Source of the DNA: Bacillota bacterium
Lineage (GTDB): Bacteria; Bacillota; UBA4882; UBA8346
Length of the DNA: 12,245 nucleotides
Direction: 5' to 3'
NCBI GenBank assembly: GCA_003501365.1
Contig: DNPP01000089.1
Coordinates: forward strand, 1,351-13,595
Positions 1 to 8,321 of the stretch are shown here, one piece after another. The notes under the pieces are model-generated. The model was not told the origin of the DNA. It ran no database searches and saw only the letters and a list, made by a program, of their open reading frames with translations. The position numbers and the translations under genes are program-made. Position 1 is the first letter of the stretch. Each line of letters starts with the position of its first letter.

Positions 1-1238
1 TCACTGGAACCTTGATCAATCATTCGGATATTAATATTGGCGCGAGACAGAGCGGCAAAGAGTTTTGCCGCCACACCCGGTGTATACGCCATTCCCAAAC
101 CGACCGTTGCAACCAGCGCCATGTTCGGAGAGGCCTCGATTGTATCGGGATTGCATTCGCGTTTGATTTCATTTATCACCTTGTCTAGCTTATGATCAAG
201 CTGGGTATCGGCGATCACTAAAGAAATAGTATCGATCCCCGAAGGCATGTGTTCAAACGAGATGCCATTCGTCTCCAAAATGGAAAGCACTTTGCGCCCA
301 AAGCCCAATTCCATATTCATTAAGGCTTTTTCAATAGTTAGAACTGTAAAGTCCTTTTTTCCGGCGATCCCGGTGATATGTCCCAATCTTTGCCGGGCTT
401 CTTTATCAGCAACGATCAGTGTTCCCGGCTCATCCGGCGCGTTGGTATTCTTGATATGAACGGGAATGCCGGCATCCATGACTGGGAAAATAGTGTCTTC
501 ATGGAGGACACTGGCTCCCATATAGGCTAACTCGCGAAGTTCACGGTAAGTAATCCGCTCGATGCTGTTAGGATTCTTGACAATGCGCGGATCGGCCATT
601 AGAAAGCCTGAGACATCGGTCCAGTTCTCGTAAATGTCCGCTCCCGCGCCTCGGGCAACAATCGCCCCGGTAATATCGGAACCACCCCGGGAAAAGGTTT
701 TAATCTCCCCACTCGGCAGCGAACCAAAGAAACCGGGAATGACGGCGCTTTTGTGCTTAGCCAGGCGGGCGCTGATGACCTCCTGGGTCCGCTCGGGATC
801 AAACAACCCTTTTGGATCAAAGAAGATGACTTCGGCCGGATCGATAAAGTCCCATTCCAGCAGATCGGCCATGATTAACCCATTTAAGTATTCACCGCGG
901 CTGGCAGCATAATCGGCGGTGGCTCCGGAGGCAATCTTCTGTTTGATAATCTCCAGATGAGGATGAAGGGTAAGTTTGCAGCCCAGCTTTTCGACAATCT
1001 CCAAATAACGGTGGCAGATTAATTGAAAGACTTCCTCAAAGGGAATCCCTTGCTCCGCATGAGCATGACATAGATAAAGCAGATCGGTGATCTTTTGGTC
1101 CGCGGCATTGCGTTTTCCCGGAGCAGACGGCACAACATAGCGCCTCTCGGTGTCCGCTTGAATGATTGCTTGAACCTTCCGAAACTGGCCGGCATCCGCC
1201 AGCGATGAACCGCCAAACTTAACAACTTTAATCCCCAT
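1..1238 (-). CDS. lysC: aspartate kinase, 3' end cut by window edge
   Basis: Aspartokinase phosphorylates L-aspartate with ATP in the cytoplasm, the first step towards lysine, threonine and methionine. The 412 codons in view are open throughout. The N-terminal KFGGSS nucleotide-binding motif is at residues 7-12, and the kinase-domain signature SRGGSDITG lies near residue 185. Two C-terminal ACT regulatory segments follow: one contains GFGRKVLSILE and HMPSGID, the other contains ANINIRMIDQGSS and runs into the window edge. The HMPSGID and RMIDQGSS segments resemble the Bacillus YclM/ThrD class of about 450 residues, so perhaps 30-40 residues are missing. The ATG at 1238-1236 has a GAAGGAGTG Shine-Dalgarno upstream and a well-placed promoter. 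The gene is divergent from the sugar locus, and its first 278 nt are duplicated at 10170-10447. Family assignment is firm; the exact isozyme and its feedback inhibitor are inferred. Confidence 0.96.
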   Translation of the reverse strand, partial: MGIKVVKFGGSSLADAGQFRKVQAIIQADTERRYVVPSAPGKRNAADQKITDLLYLCHAHAEQGIPFEEVFQLICHRYLEIVEKLGCKLTLHPHLEIIKQKIASGATADYAASRGEYLNGLIMADLLEWDFIDPAEVIFFDPKGLFDPERTQEVISARLAKHKSAVIPGFFGSLPSGEIKTFSRGGSDITGAIVARGAGADIYENWTDVSGFLMADPRIVKNPNSIERITYRELRELAYMGASVLHEDTIFPVMDAGIPVHIKNTNAPDEPGTLIVADKEARQRLGHITGIAGKKDFTVLTIEKALMNMELGFGRKVLSILETNGISFEHMPSGIDTISLVIADTQLDHKLDKVINEIKRECNPDTIEASPNMALVATVGLGMAYTPGVAAKLFAALSRANINIRMIDQGSS

Positions 1239-1343
1239 TTGATAACACTCCTTCGGAAACATTCGTTACGTTGTAAGTCTAATAAATCCAATTATTTATC
1301 CATGATAAAACCCGCTCATCGAAAAGTCAAGCCGTATTGCAAA
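961..1343. repeat. 383-bp direct repeat, copy A (start and promoter of aspartokinase)
   Basis: This segment matches 10170-10552 in the same orientation with 13 substitutions and no gaps, at a constant offset of 9,209 bp. It covers codons 1-92 of aspartokinase, its ribosome binding site and its promoter. Similarity stops sharply at both ends. Copy A belongs to the intact gene. The two copies bracket the whole sugar locus. Confidence 0.95.
1302..1330 (-). promoter_or_regulatory. promoter of the aspartokinase gene
   Basis: Read on the minus strand, there is a -35 box TTGACT (1330-1325), a 17-nt spacer and a -10 box TATCAT (1307-1302). This fits the housekeeping sigma-A consensus and lies about 63 nt upstream of the ATG at 1238. 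The same two boxes and spacing recur in the downstream duplicate. Confidence 0.75.
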
Positions 1344-1799
1344 GAGCGGCGCCCAATCGGCATCAAAATGACGAAATCGCCATGGGGAGATTTAATTTTA
1401 GATTTCATTTTGGATTTGGGAGCGTACCGTAATTGCAAGAGCCGTGCTGCAGGATTAAGGTTTCTATCATAGGGTAACCGGATATTGAGCAAAGCTTTTC
1501 AATATTGAGCGTCAAATTTTTTACACTCATTTTTCATATATTTGAGGCTAGCCCAATCCGACGGTTTTCATTGAAAATCGGCAAAACGCTAAGAGAATTA
1601 AATGAGTTGAGCTTTCCAATTTTCGGGTCAAATTGGCTAGGTTTTTAAAATCTTAAGCAGGAGGAGCAAATTTTTTTGATATTTGCAGGATATTTCAATA
1701 ATGAGCAGAATATAACAATATAAATTAGCAAAACAAATCATAAGATGGCCGATTCAGTGTAATTGACTTTGAAATCAGGCCCACCAAGGGGGATACGTG
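1344..1799 (+). promoter_or_regulatory. long non-coding leader upstream of the repressor gene
   Basis: About 450 bp hold no credible gene. Possible operators or RNA structures are visible. TTTTCA-T-TGAAAA (1565-1577) is a perfect dyad. CCAATTT/AAATTGG with a 7-nt loop lies at 1616-1636 and is followed by a short T run. ATATTGAGC occurs twice, exactly 20 bp apart (1482-1490 and 1502-1510). Three imperfect 12-nt units beginning GATTT start at 1389, 1401 and 1413. No -35/-10 pair close to consensus was found for the repressor gene, so its promoter is unassigned. The DeoR repressor may bind here, but that is inference. Confidence 0.4.
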
Positions 1800-2603
1800 A
1801 TGTTACAAAATAATCAGGATGCAATTTTGCCTGCAGAAAGACGCAAAAGAATCTTAGAATACATTCAAGAAAATCGCAGCGCCAAAATTGAAGAACTGGC
1901 TTTAATTCTGGATGTTTCTGAAGCCACAGTAAGACGTGATTTAGCGATACTGGCAACCGAAGGATTGGTCGACAGAACATATGGGGGAGCCGTCCTTTCC
2001 GAAGTAAGCACGGCATTTGAACTCCTTTATCCCGAGAAAAGAATGCTTTTTCCGGATGAAAAGCATTTGATTGGGATAGAGGCCGCTTCTATGGTTGCCG
2101 ATGGGGAAACTTTAATCCTAGATTCGGGTTCAACTACTTATGAAATTGCCAAGAATCTTATCCGGCATAAAAATCTTACGATTATAACCTACGATTTGTT
2201 TATTGCCAGCAATATCTCATATGATCCCTCAACTACGGTGATCGTCACCGGCGGAGTTCGGCGTGAGGGTTTCAATGTCGTGACCGGTCCTATCGCTGAG
2301 GAATTCTTGCACCAAGTGCGGGTTAATAAAGCTTTTCTTGGGGCCGACGCGGTTGATATCGATAGCGGGATTACCAATGCCACATTTATCGAAGTCTCAA
2401 TTAAACGTCGTATTATTGAATCGGCCAGTGAGGTTATACTGGTGGCGGATCATTCGAAATTCGGTAAAGTGGCGTTAGCTAAGGTTTGCGCGTTGAATCA
2501 GATTCATCATGTTATTACCGATTCCGCGGTTGATGAATCGATTATTCAAGAACTGCAACGGTCGGGCATTGCAACAAGGCTGGTAAAACCGCAATCAATA
2601 TAA
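1800..2603 (+). CDS. DeoR/GlpR-family transcriptional repressor
   Basis: Cytoplasmic DNA-binding regulator of 267 residues, typical for the family. The N-terminal DeoR helix-turn-helix spans about residues 13-65, with KIEELALILDVSEATVRRDL at 29-48 and the family-typical YGGAVL after it. The C-terminal DeoRC sensor domain follows, with LDSGSTT (107-113) as part of the phosphorylated-ligand pocket, then TGG, DHSKFG and a terminal VITD segment. Family members are usually released from DNA by a phosphorylated sugar intermediate, so the effector here is probably a product of the downstream kinase. The ATG at 1800 is preferred over the overlapping GTG at 1797 because AAGGGGG (1786-1792) is spaced 7 nt from the ATG and only 4 nt from the GTG. 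First gene of the locus, 97 bp before the BtpA gene. Confidence 0.93.
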   Translation: MLQNNQDAILPAERRKRILEYIQENRSAKIEELALILDVSEATVRRDLAILATEGLVDRTYGGAVLSEVSTAFELLYPEKRMLFPDEKHLIGIEAASMVADGETLILDSGSTTYEIAKNLIRHKNLTIITYDLFIASNISYDPSTTVIVTGGVRREGFNVVTGPIAEEFLHQVRVNKAFLGADAVDIDSGITNATFIEVSIKRRIIESASEVILVADHSKFGKVALAKVCALNQIHHVITDSAVDESIIQELQRSGIATRLVKPQSI

Positions 2604-2631
2604 GCCCGCTGGGGATTGCCCGCTGGATATT
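2604..2631 (+). repeat. 14-nt tandem repeat after the repressor gene
   Basis: GCCCGCTGGGGATT is followed directly by GCCCGCTGGATATT, two units differing at two positions, starting right after the repressor stop codon. No function can be assigned. It could be a local slippage duplication. Confidence 0.5.
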
Positions 2632-2700
2632 TTGATGATGGGACTGGCGATTTAACAGGTGTTTTAGAACTTACATCACATAATAAAGGAGAGTATTCAA

Positions 2701-3513
2701 ATGAACTGGCTAAAAGAAGTGTTGGGAACCGAGAAACCGATTATTGGTATGTGTCATTTTCAGGCTTTGCCTGGCGATCCCTCTTTCGATAAACAAGAAG
2801 GAATGAAAAAAGTATTAGAAAAGGCCCGTTTTGATTTTTTGGCACTCCAAGAAGGCGGAATTGACGCCGTGATGTTTTCCAATGAATTCAGTCTCCCTTA
2901 TCTTACCAAAGTTCCCACTGAGACTGTAGCAGCGATGGCGAGAATTATTGGTGAGCTGATGCCGGAGATTAAAATACCTTTCGGAGTTAATGTATTGTGG
3001 GATCCAAGGGCTTCTCTGGATTTAGCGGTAGCTACCGGCGCCCGGTTTATACGGGAAATTTTTAGCGGGGTATACGCCAGCGATTTTGGTTTATGGAATA
3101 CCAACTGCGGAGAAGTAATTCGCCATCAACATGCAATCGGCGCCGAAGATGTCAAATTATTATTCAATATTGTACCGGAAGCCGCCAAATATCTCGGTGA
3201 TCGTAATATAGCGGAGATTGCCCGTTCGACGGTTTTTAATACCCGGCCCGATGCTATTTGCGTTTCCGGGTTAATCGCCGGTAGTGAGACTTCTTTATCA
3301 ACTTTAAAGACGGTCAAAGAAACAGTTCCCAATACGATAGTTTTTGCCAATACAGGGGTAAGAACCGATAATGTGGAGCAACAGCTGAGTATTGCTGATG
3401 GAGCTGTTGTAGGCACAACATTTAAAGTCGACGGAATCTTTGAGAATCCGGTAGATCAAAAGCGAGTCAAAGAATTTATGAACCGGGTACATTCGTTCAG
3501 AAATAACTTTTAA
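2701..3513 (+). CDS. BtpA/SgcQ-family TIM-barrel protein
   Basis: Protein of 270 residues, full length for the BtpA family and without signal peptide. Family features in order are PIIGMCHFQALPGDP (13-27), an EGGIDAVMFSNEF segment, PFGVNVLWDP, GARFIREIFSG, and a late VSGLIAG plus NTGVRTDN pair typical of phosphate-gripping loops in TIM barrels. The founding member was described as needed for photosystem I stability in cyanobacteria. Most homologues, such as SgcQ of the E. coli sgc operon, sit in sugar operons and lack a known reaction. Here it lies between a DeoR repressor and an FGGY kinase, so it probably acts as an aldolase, isomerase or similar enzyme on a phosphorylated intermediate (inference). 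AAAGGAGAG at 2685-2693 supports the ATG. Confidence 0.93.
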   Translation: MNWLKEVLGTEKPIIGMCHFQALPGDPSFDKQEGMKKVLEKARFDFLALQEGGIDAVMFSNEFSLPYLTKVPTETVAAMARIIGELMPEIKIPFGVNVLWDPRASLDLAVATGARFIREIFSGVYASDFGLWNTNCGEVIRHQHAIGAEDVKLLFNIVPEAAKYLGDRNIAEIARSTVFNTRPDAICVSGLIAGSETSLSTLKTVKETVPNTIVFANTGVRTDNVEQQLSIADGAVVGTTFKVDGIFENPVDQKRVKEFMNRVHSFRNNF

Positions 3514-3612
3514 AATTGAACTTAGCCGCTGTAACCTATATGTTATATTGGCATAGGCAAGAGACCACAAATGATAGATTATGATAATTATTATGTAATT
3601 GTATGTTAAAAA

Positions 3613-3632
3613 ATGAAACTTTATGAAACTTT
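3613..3632 (+). promoter_or_regulatory. candidate operator: two ATGAAACTTT direct repeats
   Basis: ATGAAACTTT occurs twice head to tail with a 10-bp period, followed by a partial third ATGG. The boxes end 4 bp before the -35 box of the promoter at 3637-3665. DeoR-family repressors such as AgaR often use short TTTC/GAAA direct repeats at about one helical turn spacing, which makes the repressor encoded at 1800-2603 the obvious candidate binder (inference). Confidence 0.5.
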
Positions 3633-3636
3633 ATGG

Positions 3637-3665
3637 TTGATTTAATGTTAGTTATATGTTAGAAT
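3637..3665 (+). promoter_or_regulatory. candidate promoter for the kinase transcript
   Basis: TTGATT (3637-3642), a 17-nt spacer and TAGAAT (3660-3665) match sigma-A boxes with ideal spacing. Transcription would start near 3672, about 50 nt before the kinase ATG. It sits in the 207-bp gap after the BtpA gene, the largest gap inside the locus, suggesting that the kinase and later genes form their own unit. Confidence 0.6.
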
Positions 3666-3720
3666 TATTAAAAATAAGGCTGGAGCTGGTACAAAACTGC
3701 TGCAAAAGGGGACTTATATA

Positions 3721-5253
3721 ATGGCCGGATCTTTGTTGATTGGGATTGACATCGGAACCACTTCCGTAAAAGGAACTTTAATTGATACTTTAGGCCATAT
3801 TCTAGCCGAATCATCCCGGCCTCATGATCTGCTCTCGCCTCAGAATGGTTGGGCGGAAGAGAGAACGGAGATTTGGTGGCAAAGTACACTGGAAATTCTA
3901 AAAGAACTTGCGGATCGGCAACTGGAATTTGGGGGTAGAGTTAAGGCTATTTCCACCAGCGGGATGGTGCCGGCATTAGTTATCTTGGATGAGGCAGGTA
4001 AACCCTTGCGTAATTCCATTCAGCAAAATGACGCCCGGACCTTTTCCGAAATTGCCTATTTAAAAGAGAAATTCGACGAAGCAAAGTTCTTTGAGGCTAC
4101 CGGAGGAAGTATCAATCAACAAAATATTTCACCCCGGTTGCTTTGGCTACGCAAGCATGAACCGGAAGTAATGCAAAGAGCCAAAATATTTATGGGGTCT
4201 TACGATTATATAACATATAAGTTGACAGGCAAACTTAGCCTGGAGCGCAATTGGGCTTTGGAAAGCGGGATGTATGACGCCCACCGTGAGGTCTGGCTTC
4301 CTTGGGTGCTGAAAGAAACGGGAATCACTGAAACGATGCTTCCGCCGGTAATGGCTCCGGGAGCACCCCTTGGGAAATTGCTTCCGGAGCTTGCCGCAGA
4401 ACTTGGATTTGATTCGGAGCTTTTGGTAGCTGTAGGTTCCGGCGATCATGTTGCCTCGGCTTTTTCGGCCGGCGTCAAAGAAGATGGCGATGTGCTGCTT
4501 AAATTTGGGGGGGCAGGGGACATTTTGATTGGCAGTAAGCAGCTGGTTACGGATCCCAGGATTTTTTTAGATTATCATCTAATTCCGGGCCAATTTCTAT
4601 TGAATGGCTGCATGGCTTCCTCCGGATCATTGGTGAAGTGGTTTGCCCGAACCTTTTTTGCCGAACAAATCGATGCCTATGAAAAAGCAGGCAAAAATTA
4701 TTATGCATACTTGGACCAATTGGCTGAACCGATTGCGCCCGGTTCGGAGGGAGTCATAACGCTACCCTACTTTATCGGGGAAAAGACACCGATTATGGAT
4801 GCTAAAGCCCGTGGAGTTTTTTTTGGCCTATCTTTGCATCATAAGGCCGAGCACTTATACCGTTCAGTCTTGGAAGCGGTAGGATATGGCTTTTATCACC
4901 ACATTACCGTCTTTCGTGAAATGGGGCTTAACCCCGGCAGATACTATATGTGCAACGGCGGCTCAAAGAGTAAGCTGTGGCGTCAGGTGGTAACCGATGT
5001 AATCGGTTCACCGGTTGAGTATATTACCAAGCATCCCGGTTCATCTCTGGGCGCGGCTTTTATTGCCGGAATGGCCATTGGAGTATTTAGCGAATGGTCC
5101 GAGGTTGAACAGTATATTACCGAACGTGAAATAATTCAACCCGATCTAAAGAAGCATGCTCTTTATCAAAAGTACTTTCGAATATACTGCAAGTTATATT
5201 TAGATCTGAAAGCAGATTTCTACGACTTAAATGAGATCAACACCTGCCCTTAA
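3721..5253 (+). CDS. FGGY-family carbohydrate kinase (xylulokinase-like)
   Basis: ATP-dependent cytoplasmic sugar or polyol kinase, 510 residues, the usual FGGY length. The N-terminal phosphate motif DIGTTSVKG is at residues 10-18. The catalytic-base region GSGDHVASA has the Asp at 242. The C-terminal domain has the ATP-site segment CNGGSKSKLWRQ and the GSSLGAAFIAG helix. In the sugar-binding region SGMVPALVILD replaces the GQMHG-type motif of classical xylulokinases, and QQNDAR stands where WNDxR is usual. The substrate may therefore not be D-xylulose; other pentuloses, tetruloses or polyols are possible. AAAAGGGG at 3704-3711 supports the ATG. The dehydrogenase gene follows after 34 bp, consistent with a dehydrogenase-kinase pair. 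Family certain, substrate unknown. Confidence 0.94.
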   Translation: MAGSLLIGIDIGTTSVKGTLIDTLGHILAESSRPHDLLSPQNGWAEERTEIWWQSTLEILKELADRQLEFGGRVKAISTSGMVPALVILDEAGKPLRNSIQQNDARTFSEIAYLKEKFDEAKFFEATGGSINQQNISPRLLWLRKHEPEVMQRAKIFMGSYDYITYKLTGKLSLERNWALESGMYDAHREVWLPWVLKETGITETMLPPVMAPGAPLGKLLPELAAELGFDSELLVAVGSGDHVASAFSAGVKEDGDVLLKFGGAGDILIGSKQLVTDPRIFLDYHLIPGQFLLNGCMASSGSLVKWFARTFFAEQIDAYEKAGKNYYAYLDQLAEPIAPGSEGVITLPYFIGEKTPIMDAKARGVFFGLSLHHKAEHLYRSVLEAVGYGFYHHITVFREMGLNPGRYYMCNGGSKSKLWRQVVTDVIGSPVEYITKHPGSSLGAAFIAGMAIGVFSEWSEVEQYITEREIIQPDLKKHALYQKYFRIYCKLYLDLKADFYDLNEINTCP

Positions 5254-5287
5254 GAGTTATCAAATCAAATTAAGGAGGCGATTTTAA

Positions 5288-6070
5288 ATGTCCAATTTCT
5301 TGGATAAAGTAGTCTTTATAACGGGTAGCGGAACGGGAATAGGCCGGGCAATTGCGCTTTCTTTCGCTACAGAGGGCGCCAGGCTGATTTTAACAGATAT
5401 CAATACCGACCATCTTGAGCAACTTGCTAAAGATGTAGCTATCCTTACCAATATAAAACCCCTAACTTATAAAATGGATGTTACCAATGCATCCCAGGTT
5501 GAAATGGTAATTGCCCTAGCCGTTGAAGAATATGGCCGTATTGATGTGCTAATCAATAATGCCGGAGTCTCCAGTATGGTAAAAGTGATAGATATGACTG
5601 AAGCAGATTGGGATTTTAATATGAATGTTAATGCGAAAGGTCAATTTTTGGTGACTAAGGCGGTTTTGCCTCATATGATAGCCGTTAAGTCGGGTAAGAT
5701 TGTGAATACGGCTTCGATGGCCTCTAAGCTGGGCGCTCCGTTATTGGCGCATTATAGCGCTTCCAAATTTGCCGTGGTTGGCTTTACTCAAGCAGTGGCC
5801 AAAGAGGTCGCTCAATATGGAATTAACGTGAATGCGGTTTGTCCCGGCTTTGTGGCTACTGGAATGCAAGATAGAGAAGTTGTGTGGGAAGCCAAACTCA
5901 GAGAGTTAACGCCCGAAAAAGTAAGGCAGGAATATATTGATCAAACTCCATTGGGGCGGCTTTGTTATCCGGAAGACGTTGCCAAGGTAGTTCTTTTCTT
6001 GGCTTCTCCGGCTGCCGATTTTATGACCGGGCAGGCGATAAATGTTACCGGCGGTGCTTGCACTCATTAA
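5288..6070 (+). CDS. short-chain dehydrogenase/reductase (classical SDR)
   Basis: Cytoplasmic NAD(P)-dependent oxidoreductase of 260 residues. The Rossmann motif TGSGTGIG is at 12-19, NNAG at 90-93, and the catalytic tetrad N115, S143, Y156 and K160 is intact within NVNAKG, NTASMAS and YSASK. The D at 37 in LTDIN, at the end of beta-2, favours NAD over NADP. The C-terminal half has the VCPGFVATGM substrate loop, a longer helical insert and a final GQAINVTGG. It resembles polyol and polyol-phosphate dehydrogenases such as sorbitol-6-phosphate or galactitol dehydrogenase, but the group is too broad to name a substrate. Context suggests oxidation of an imported polyol or its phosphate. AAGGAGG at 5272-5278 sits 9 nt before the ATG. 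Confidence 0.93.
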   Translation: MSNFLDKVVFITGSGTGIGRAIALSFATEGARLILTDINTDHLEQLAKDVAILTNIKPLTYKMDVTNASQVEMVIALAVEEYGRIDVLINNAGVSSMVKVIDMTEADWDFNMNVNAKGQFLVTKAVLPHMIAVKSGKIVNTASMASKLGAPLLAHYSASKFAVVGFTQAVAKEVAQYGINVNAVCPGFVATGMQDREVVWEAKLRELTPEKVRQEYIDQTPLGRLCYPEDVAKVVLFLASPAADFMTGQAINVTGGACTH

Positions 6071-6104
6071 GGGTAGAAGTTTATCCGGGAAAAGGTGGAT
6101 GATC

Positions 6105-6935
6105 ATGGAAAAAAGAATGAATACGCGATTTCTGGCGGATACTACAACCCACGTGTTGCTGATAGGGTTTTCGCTGATTATATTATTGCCTATACTATGG
6201 GTTCTTCGAACTTCATTGGCTACCGATTCGGTTGCTTATGGGTTGCCCCCGCAGCTGATCTTTAAACCTATTTTGAAGAACTATATCGAACTATTTACGG
6301 CCAATAACTTTTTACATTATTTTCGCAATAGCATATCGGTTGCCGTAGGTGTCACATTGTTGGGTATTCCGATTGCCGCGCTTGGCGGATATGCTTTCAG
6401 CCGCTATAAAATAGGCGGCAAACCGTTGCAATTCATCGTTCTAAGTACTCAGATGCTCCCGGGAATTGTCTTGATACTGCCCCTGTTTGCAATCTATCGA
6501 ACTATTGGCCTGGTTGACACCATGACCGGTATTATCCTGGCATATCTGGCTTTCAATTTACCATTTTTAGTGTGGCTATTGATGGGTTTTTTTGCCGGAA
6601 TACCTCATGAATTGGAAGAATCGGCTTTAATTGACGGTTGTACACCCATGAGCGCTTTCTTTCGAATAATCTTTCCCATATCTGCCCCGGGAATTATGTC
6701 GGCGGCGGTGATGAGTTTTATTTTTGCCTGGAATGAGTTTTTGTTCTCTTTGATATTGACCGGCGCTAAGACCAGTATGGTACCAGTGGTATTGGCGGCT
6801 ATGCAAACACACCGTGGCGTATTGATCGGTAAACTCTCGGCTGCTACTATAATTGCAATATTGCCAATGATAGTTATCTCTTTCGGTGTCCAGAAATATC
6901 TGGTAAAAGGACTTAGTTTCGGAGCCATAAAATAA
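6105..6935 (+). CDS. sugar ABC transporter permease, MalG type
   Basis: Inner-membrane permease of the CUT1 carbohydrate importers, 276 residues with six hydrophobic segments. The first is near residues 12-32. The cytoplasmic EAA loop that docks the ATPase begins EESALIDG at residue 171, with the near-invariant Gly at 178, and ends in PISAPGI. The frame is open further upstream to 6042 inside the dehydrogenase gene, but the ATG at 6105 is preferred. It follows AAAGGTGG (6091-6098) by 6 nt, and its product starts MEKRMNTRF just before the first membrane helix, as in the family. An in-frame ATG at 6099 is a weaker option. The gene precedes the binding-protein gene, the reverse of the usual binding protein, MalF, MalG order. 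Confidence 0.94.
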   Translation: MEKRMNTRFLADTTTHVLLIGFSLIILLPILWVLRTSLATDSVAYGLPPQLIFKPILKNYIELFTANNFLHYFRNSISVAVGVTLLGIPIAALGGYAFSRYKIGGKPLQFIVLSTQMLPGIVLILPLFAIYRTIGLVDTMTGIILAYLAFNLPFLVWLLMGFFAGIPHELEESALIDGCTPMSAFFRIIFPISAPGIMSAAVMSFIFAWNEFLFSLILTGAKTSMVPVVLAAMQTHRGVLIGKLSAATIIAILPMIVISFGVQKYLVKGLSFGAIK

Positions 6936-6969
6936 GGGAAAGGGGGTATGGATTGCTGAAATAACGGCG

Positions 6970-6981
6970 CCGATATATCGG
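6970..6981. other. 12-bp perfect palindrome before the binding-protein gene
   Basis: CCGATATATCGG lies in the 91-bp gap between the MalG-type permease and the solute-binding protein genes. It could be a protein-binding site or the stem of a small hairpin. No T run follows, so it is not a typical terminator. Confidence 0.35.
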
Positions 6982-7026
6982 TCGATTCGGGAAGATATGT
7001 TCATAATTTTTTAAGGGGGACTTTTT

Positions 7027-8310
7027 ATGAAACGAATCACTTCTTTAGTTATTTGCCTTATGTTAACTACTTGTATTGCGTTATCAGGGGTTTTGGCAGC
7101 ACCTAAGGTTACTTTGAAGGCACTAATGGAAGACATACCAGAAAATAGGATTGTTGAAAAGCTGCTACCCGAGTTTGAAAGCAAGACCGGTATTCAGGTA
7201 AAATTTGAGTTTGTTCAATATGGCGATATGCATGCCAAATTAATTACCCAGTTTTTAAGTCAAAATACTGAGTATGATATTGTCCAAGTCGATAATTACT
7301 GGGCCGGAGAGTTTCCTGCTGCCGGGTGGCTCGAACCTTTGACCAAGTATGTCAAACGTGACAAATTTGATTTATCACCCTATATCCCTTCTATGCTGAA
7401 AATGATTGGCTATTACCAAGGTAAGTTATACATGATTCCGCAATATAACTATGCAATGGGTATGATTTATCGTACGGATTTGTTGCAAGACCCCAATTTA
7501 CAGAAAAAATTTAAAGAGACTTATAAAAAGCCATTGGAGTTGCCAAACACTGTGGCAGAATATGTAAGGCTTTGTGAATTTATGAGCAAGAACGCCGGAG
7601 TCTCTGGATCGGCAATGCAGGCTGGTAGAGGCGATCCAATCGTAATGGAGTGGACCAATTATTTATATAGCTGTGGTGGAGATTATTACGACAGCAAGTG
7701 GCGCGCTATCGTAAACAGCCCCAAAGCAATCGCGGCTACCAAATTATATATTGATAATGTTAAGAAAGGCGCGCCTACCGGTGCACTATCGTATAATTTG
7801 GATGACGCTTATCGAGTCATGTCACAAGGTAAGGCTTTCTCCATGATCTCTTATCATTGGATGCTGCCGCAGCTAAATGATGAGGCTAATTCCAAGGTGG
7901 CAGGCAAGGTTGCTCTCGCGCCAATGCCCGGTGGTAAAGGCCTTAATGGCGGTTGGGGATGGGGGATTGCCCATAATACTCAAAACAAGGAAGAAGTATG
8001 GCGGTTTATCTCCTGGATAGAATCAAAAGAAGTTGTTACCCGCCGAGCTGTTATGGGTGGAGCGCCTACTAGAAAAGATGTTTTTAGTGACCCCGCGGTT
8101 ATTGCTAAATCGCCTTGGTATCCAATGGTTCAGAAAATTGTTGAAAATGCCAAACCGGTTCCCGAATTTACTTATTCAACTGAAATGATTGAGGTTTTGG
8201 GACGAGAGCTTTCGTTAGCCGCTTCCGGCGATAAATCCGTGGAAGCTTCCTTAAATCAAGCTGCAAAAGAGCTTAATGAGTTGGCCAAGAAAGCCAAATT
8301 GCAGAAGTGA
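7027..8310 (+). CDS. extracellular sugar-binding protein of the ABC importer
   Basis: Exported substrate-capturing protein of 427 residues, family 1 solute-binding protein of CUT1 importers. The signal peptide has KR at 2-3, a hydrophobic core to about residue 23, and a probable cleavage site after Ala24 or Ala25. A Cys16 after LTT is a poor lipobox, so membrane anchoring as a lipoprotein is uncertain; a Gram-positive host would normally need an anchor. The mature part begins with a beta strand and FESKTGIQV, then YDIVQVDNYWAGEF and a late GGWGWGIAHN hinge segment. The overall pattern recalls polyol and monosaccharide binders, but the ligand is not predictable. AAGGGGGA upstream (about 7013-7020) supports the ATG. 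A strong hairpin follows the stop codon. Confidence 0.94.
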   Translation: MKRITSLVICLMLTTCIALSGVLAAPKVTLKALMEDIPENRIVEKLLPEFESKTGIQVKFEFVQYGDMHAKLITQFLSQNTEYDIVQVDNYWAGEFPAAGWLEPLTKYVKRDKFDLSPYIPSMLKMIGYYQGKLYMIPQYNYAMGMIYRTDLLQDPNLQKKFKETYKKPLELPNTVAEYVRLCEFMSKNAGVSGSAMQAGRGDPIVMEWTNYLYSCGGDYYDSKWRAIVNSPKAIAATKLYIDNVKKGAPTGALSYNLDDAYRVMSQGKAFSMISYHWMLPQLNDEANSKVAGKVALAPMPGGKGLNGGWGWGIAHNTQNKEEVWRFISWIESKEVVTRRAVMGGAPTRKDVFSDPAVIAKSPWYPMVQKIVENAKPVPEFTYSTEMIEVLGRELSLAASGDKSVEASLNQAAKELNELAKKAKLQK

Positions 8311-8321
8311 TTCATTAATGG

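Noticed and set aside
247..912. Frames of 70-92 codons on both strands inside the aspartokinase gene
   Set aside because: They overlap a full-length aspartokinase reading frame with intact family motifs and have no protein-like content or ribosome binding sites of their own.
1019..1291. Minus-strand frame starting MDLLDLQRN, with a near copy at 10255-10500
   Set aside because: It is the out-of-frame shadow of the duplicated aspartokinase start. Its conservation between the two sites reflects DNA duplication, not a second gene.
1572..1590. Possible catabolite-repression (cre) site at TGAAAATCGGCA
   Set aside because: It has one base too many between the half-sites and misses the central CG spacing. 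No better cre match was seen upstream of any gene in the locus.
1676..1716. Promoter for the repressor gene from TTGATA or TTGCAG with TATAAC
   Set aside because: Spacings are far from 17 nt, or the -10 box is poor, so no confident pair could be assigned.
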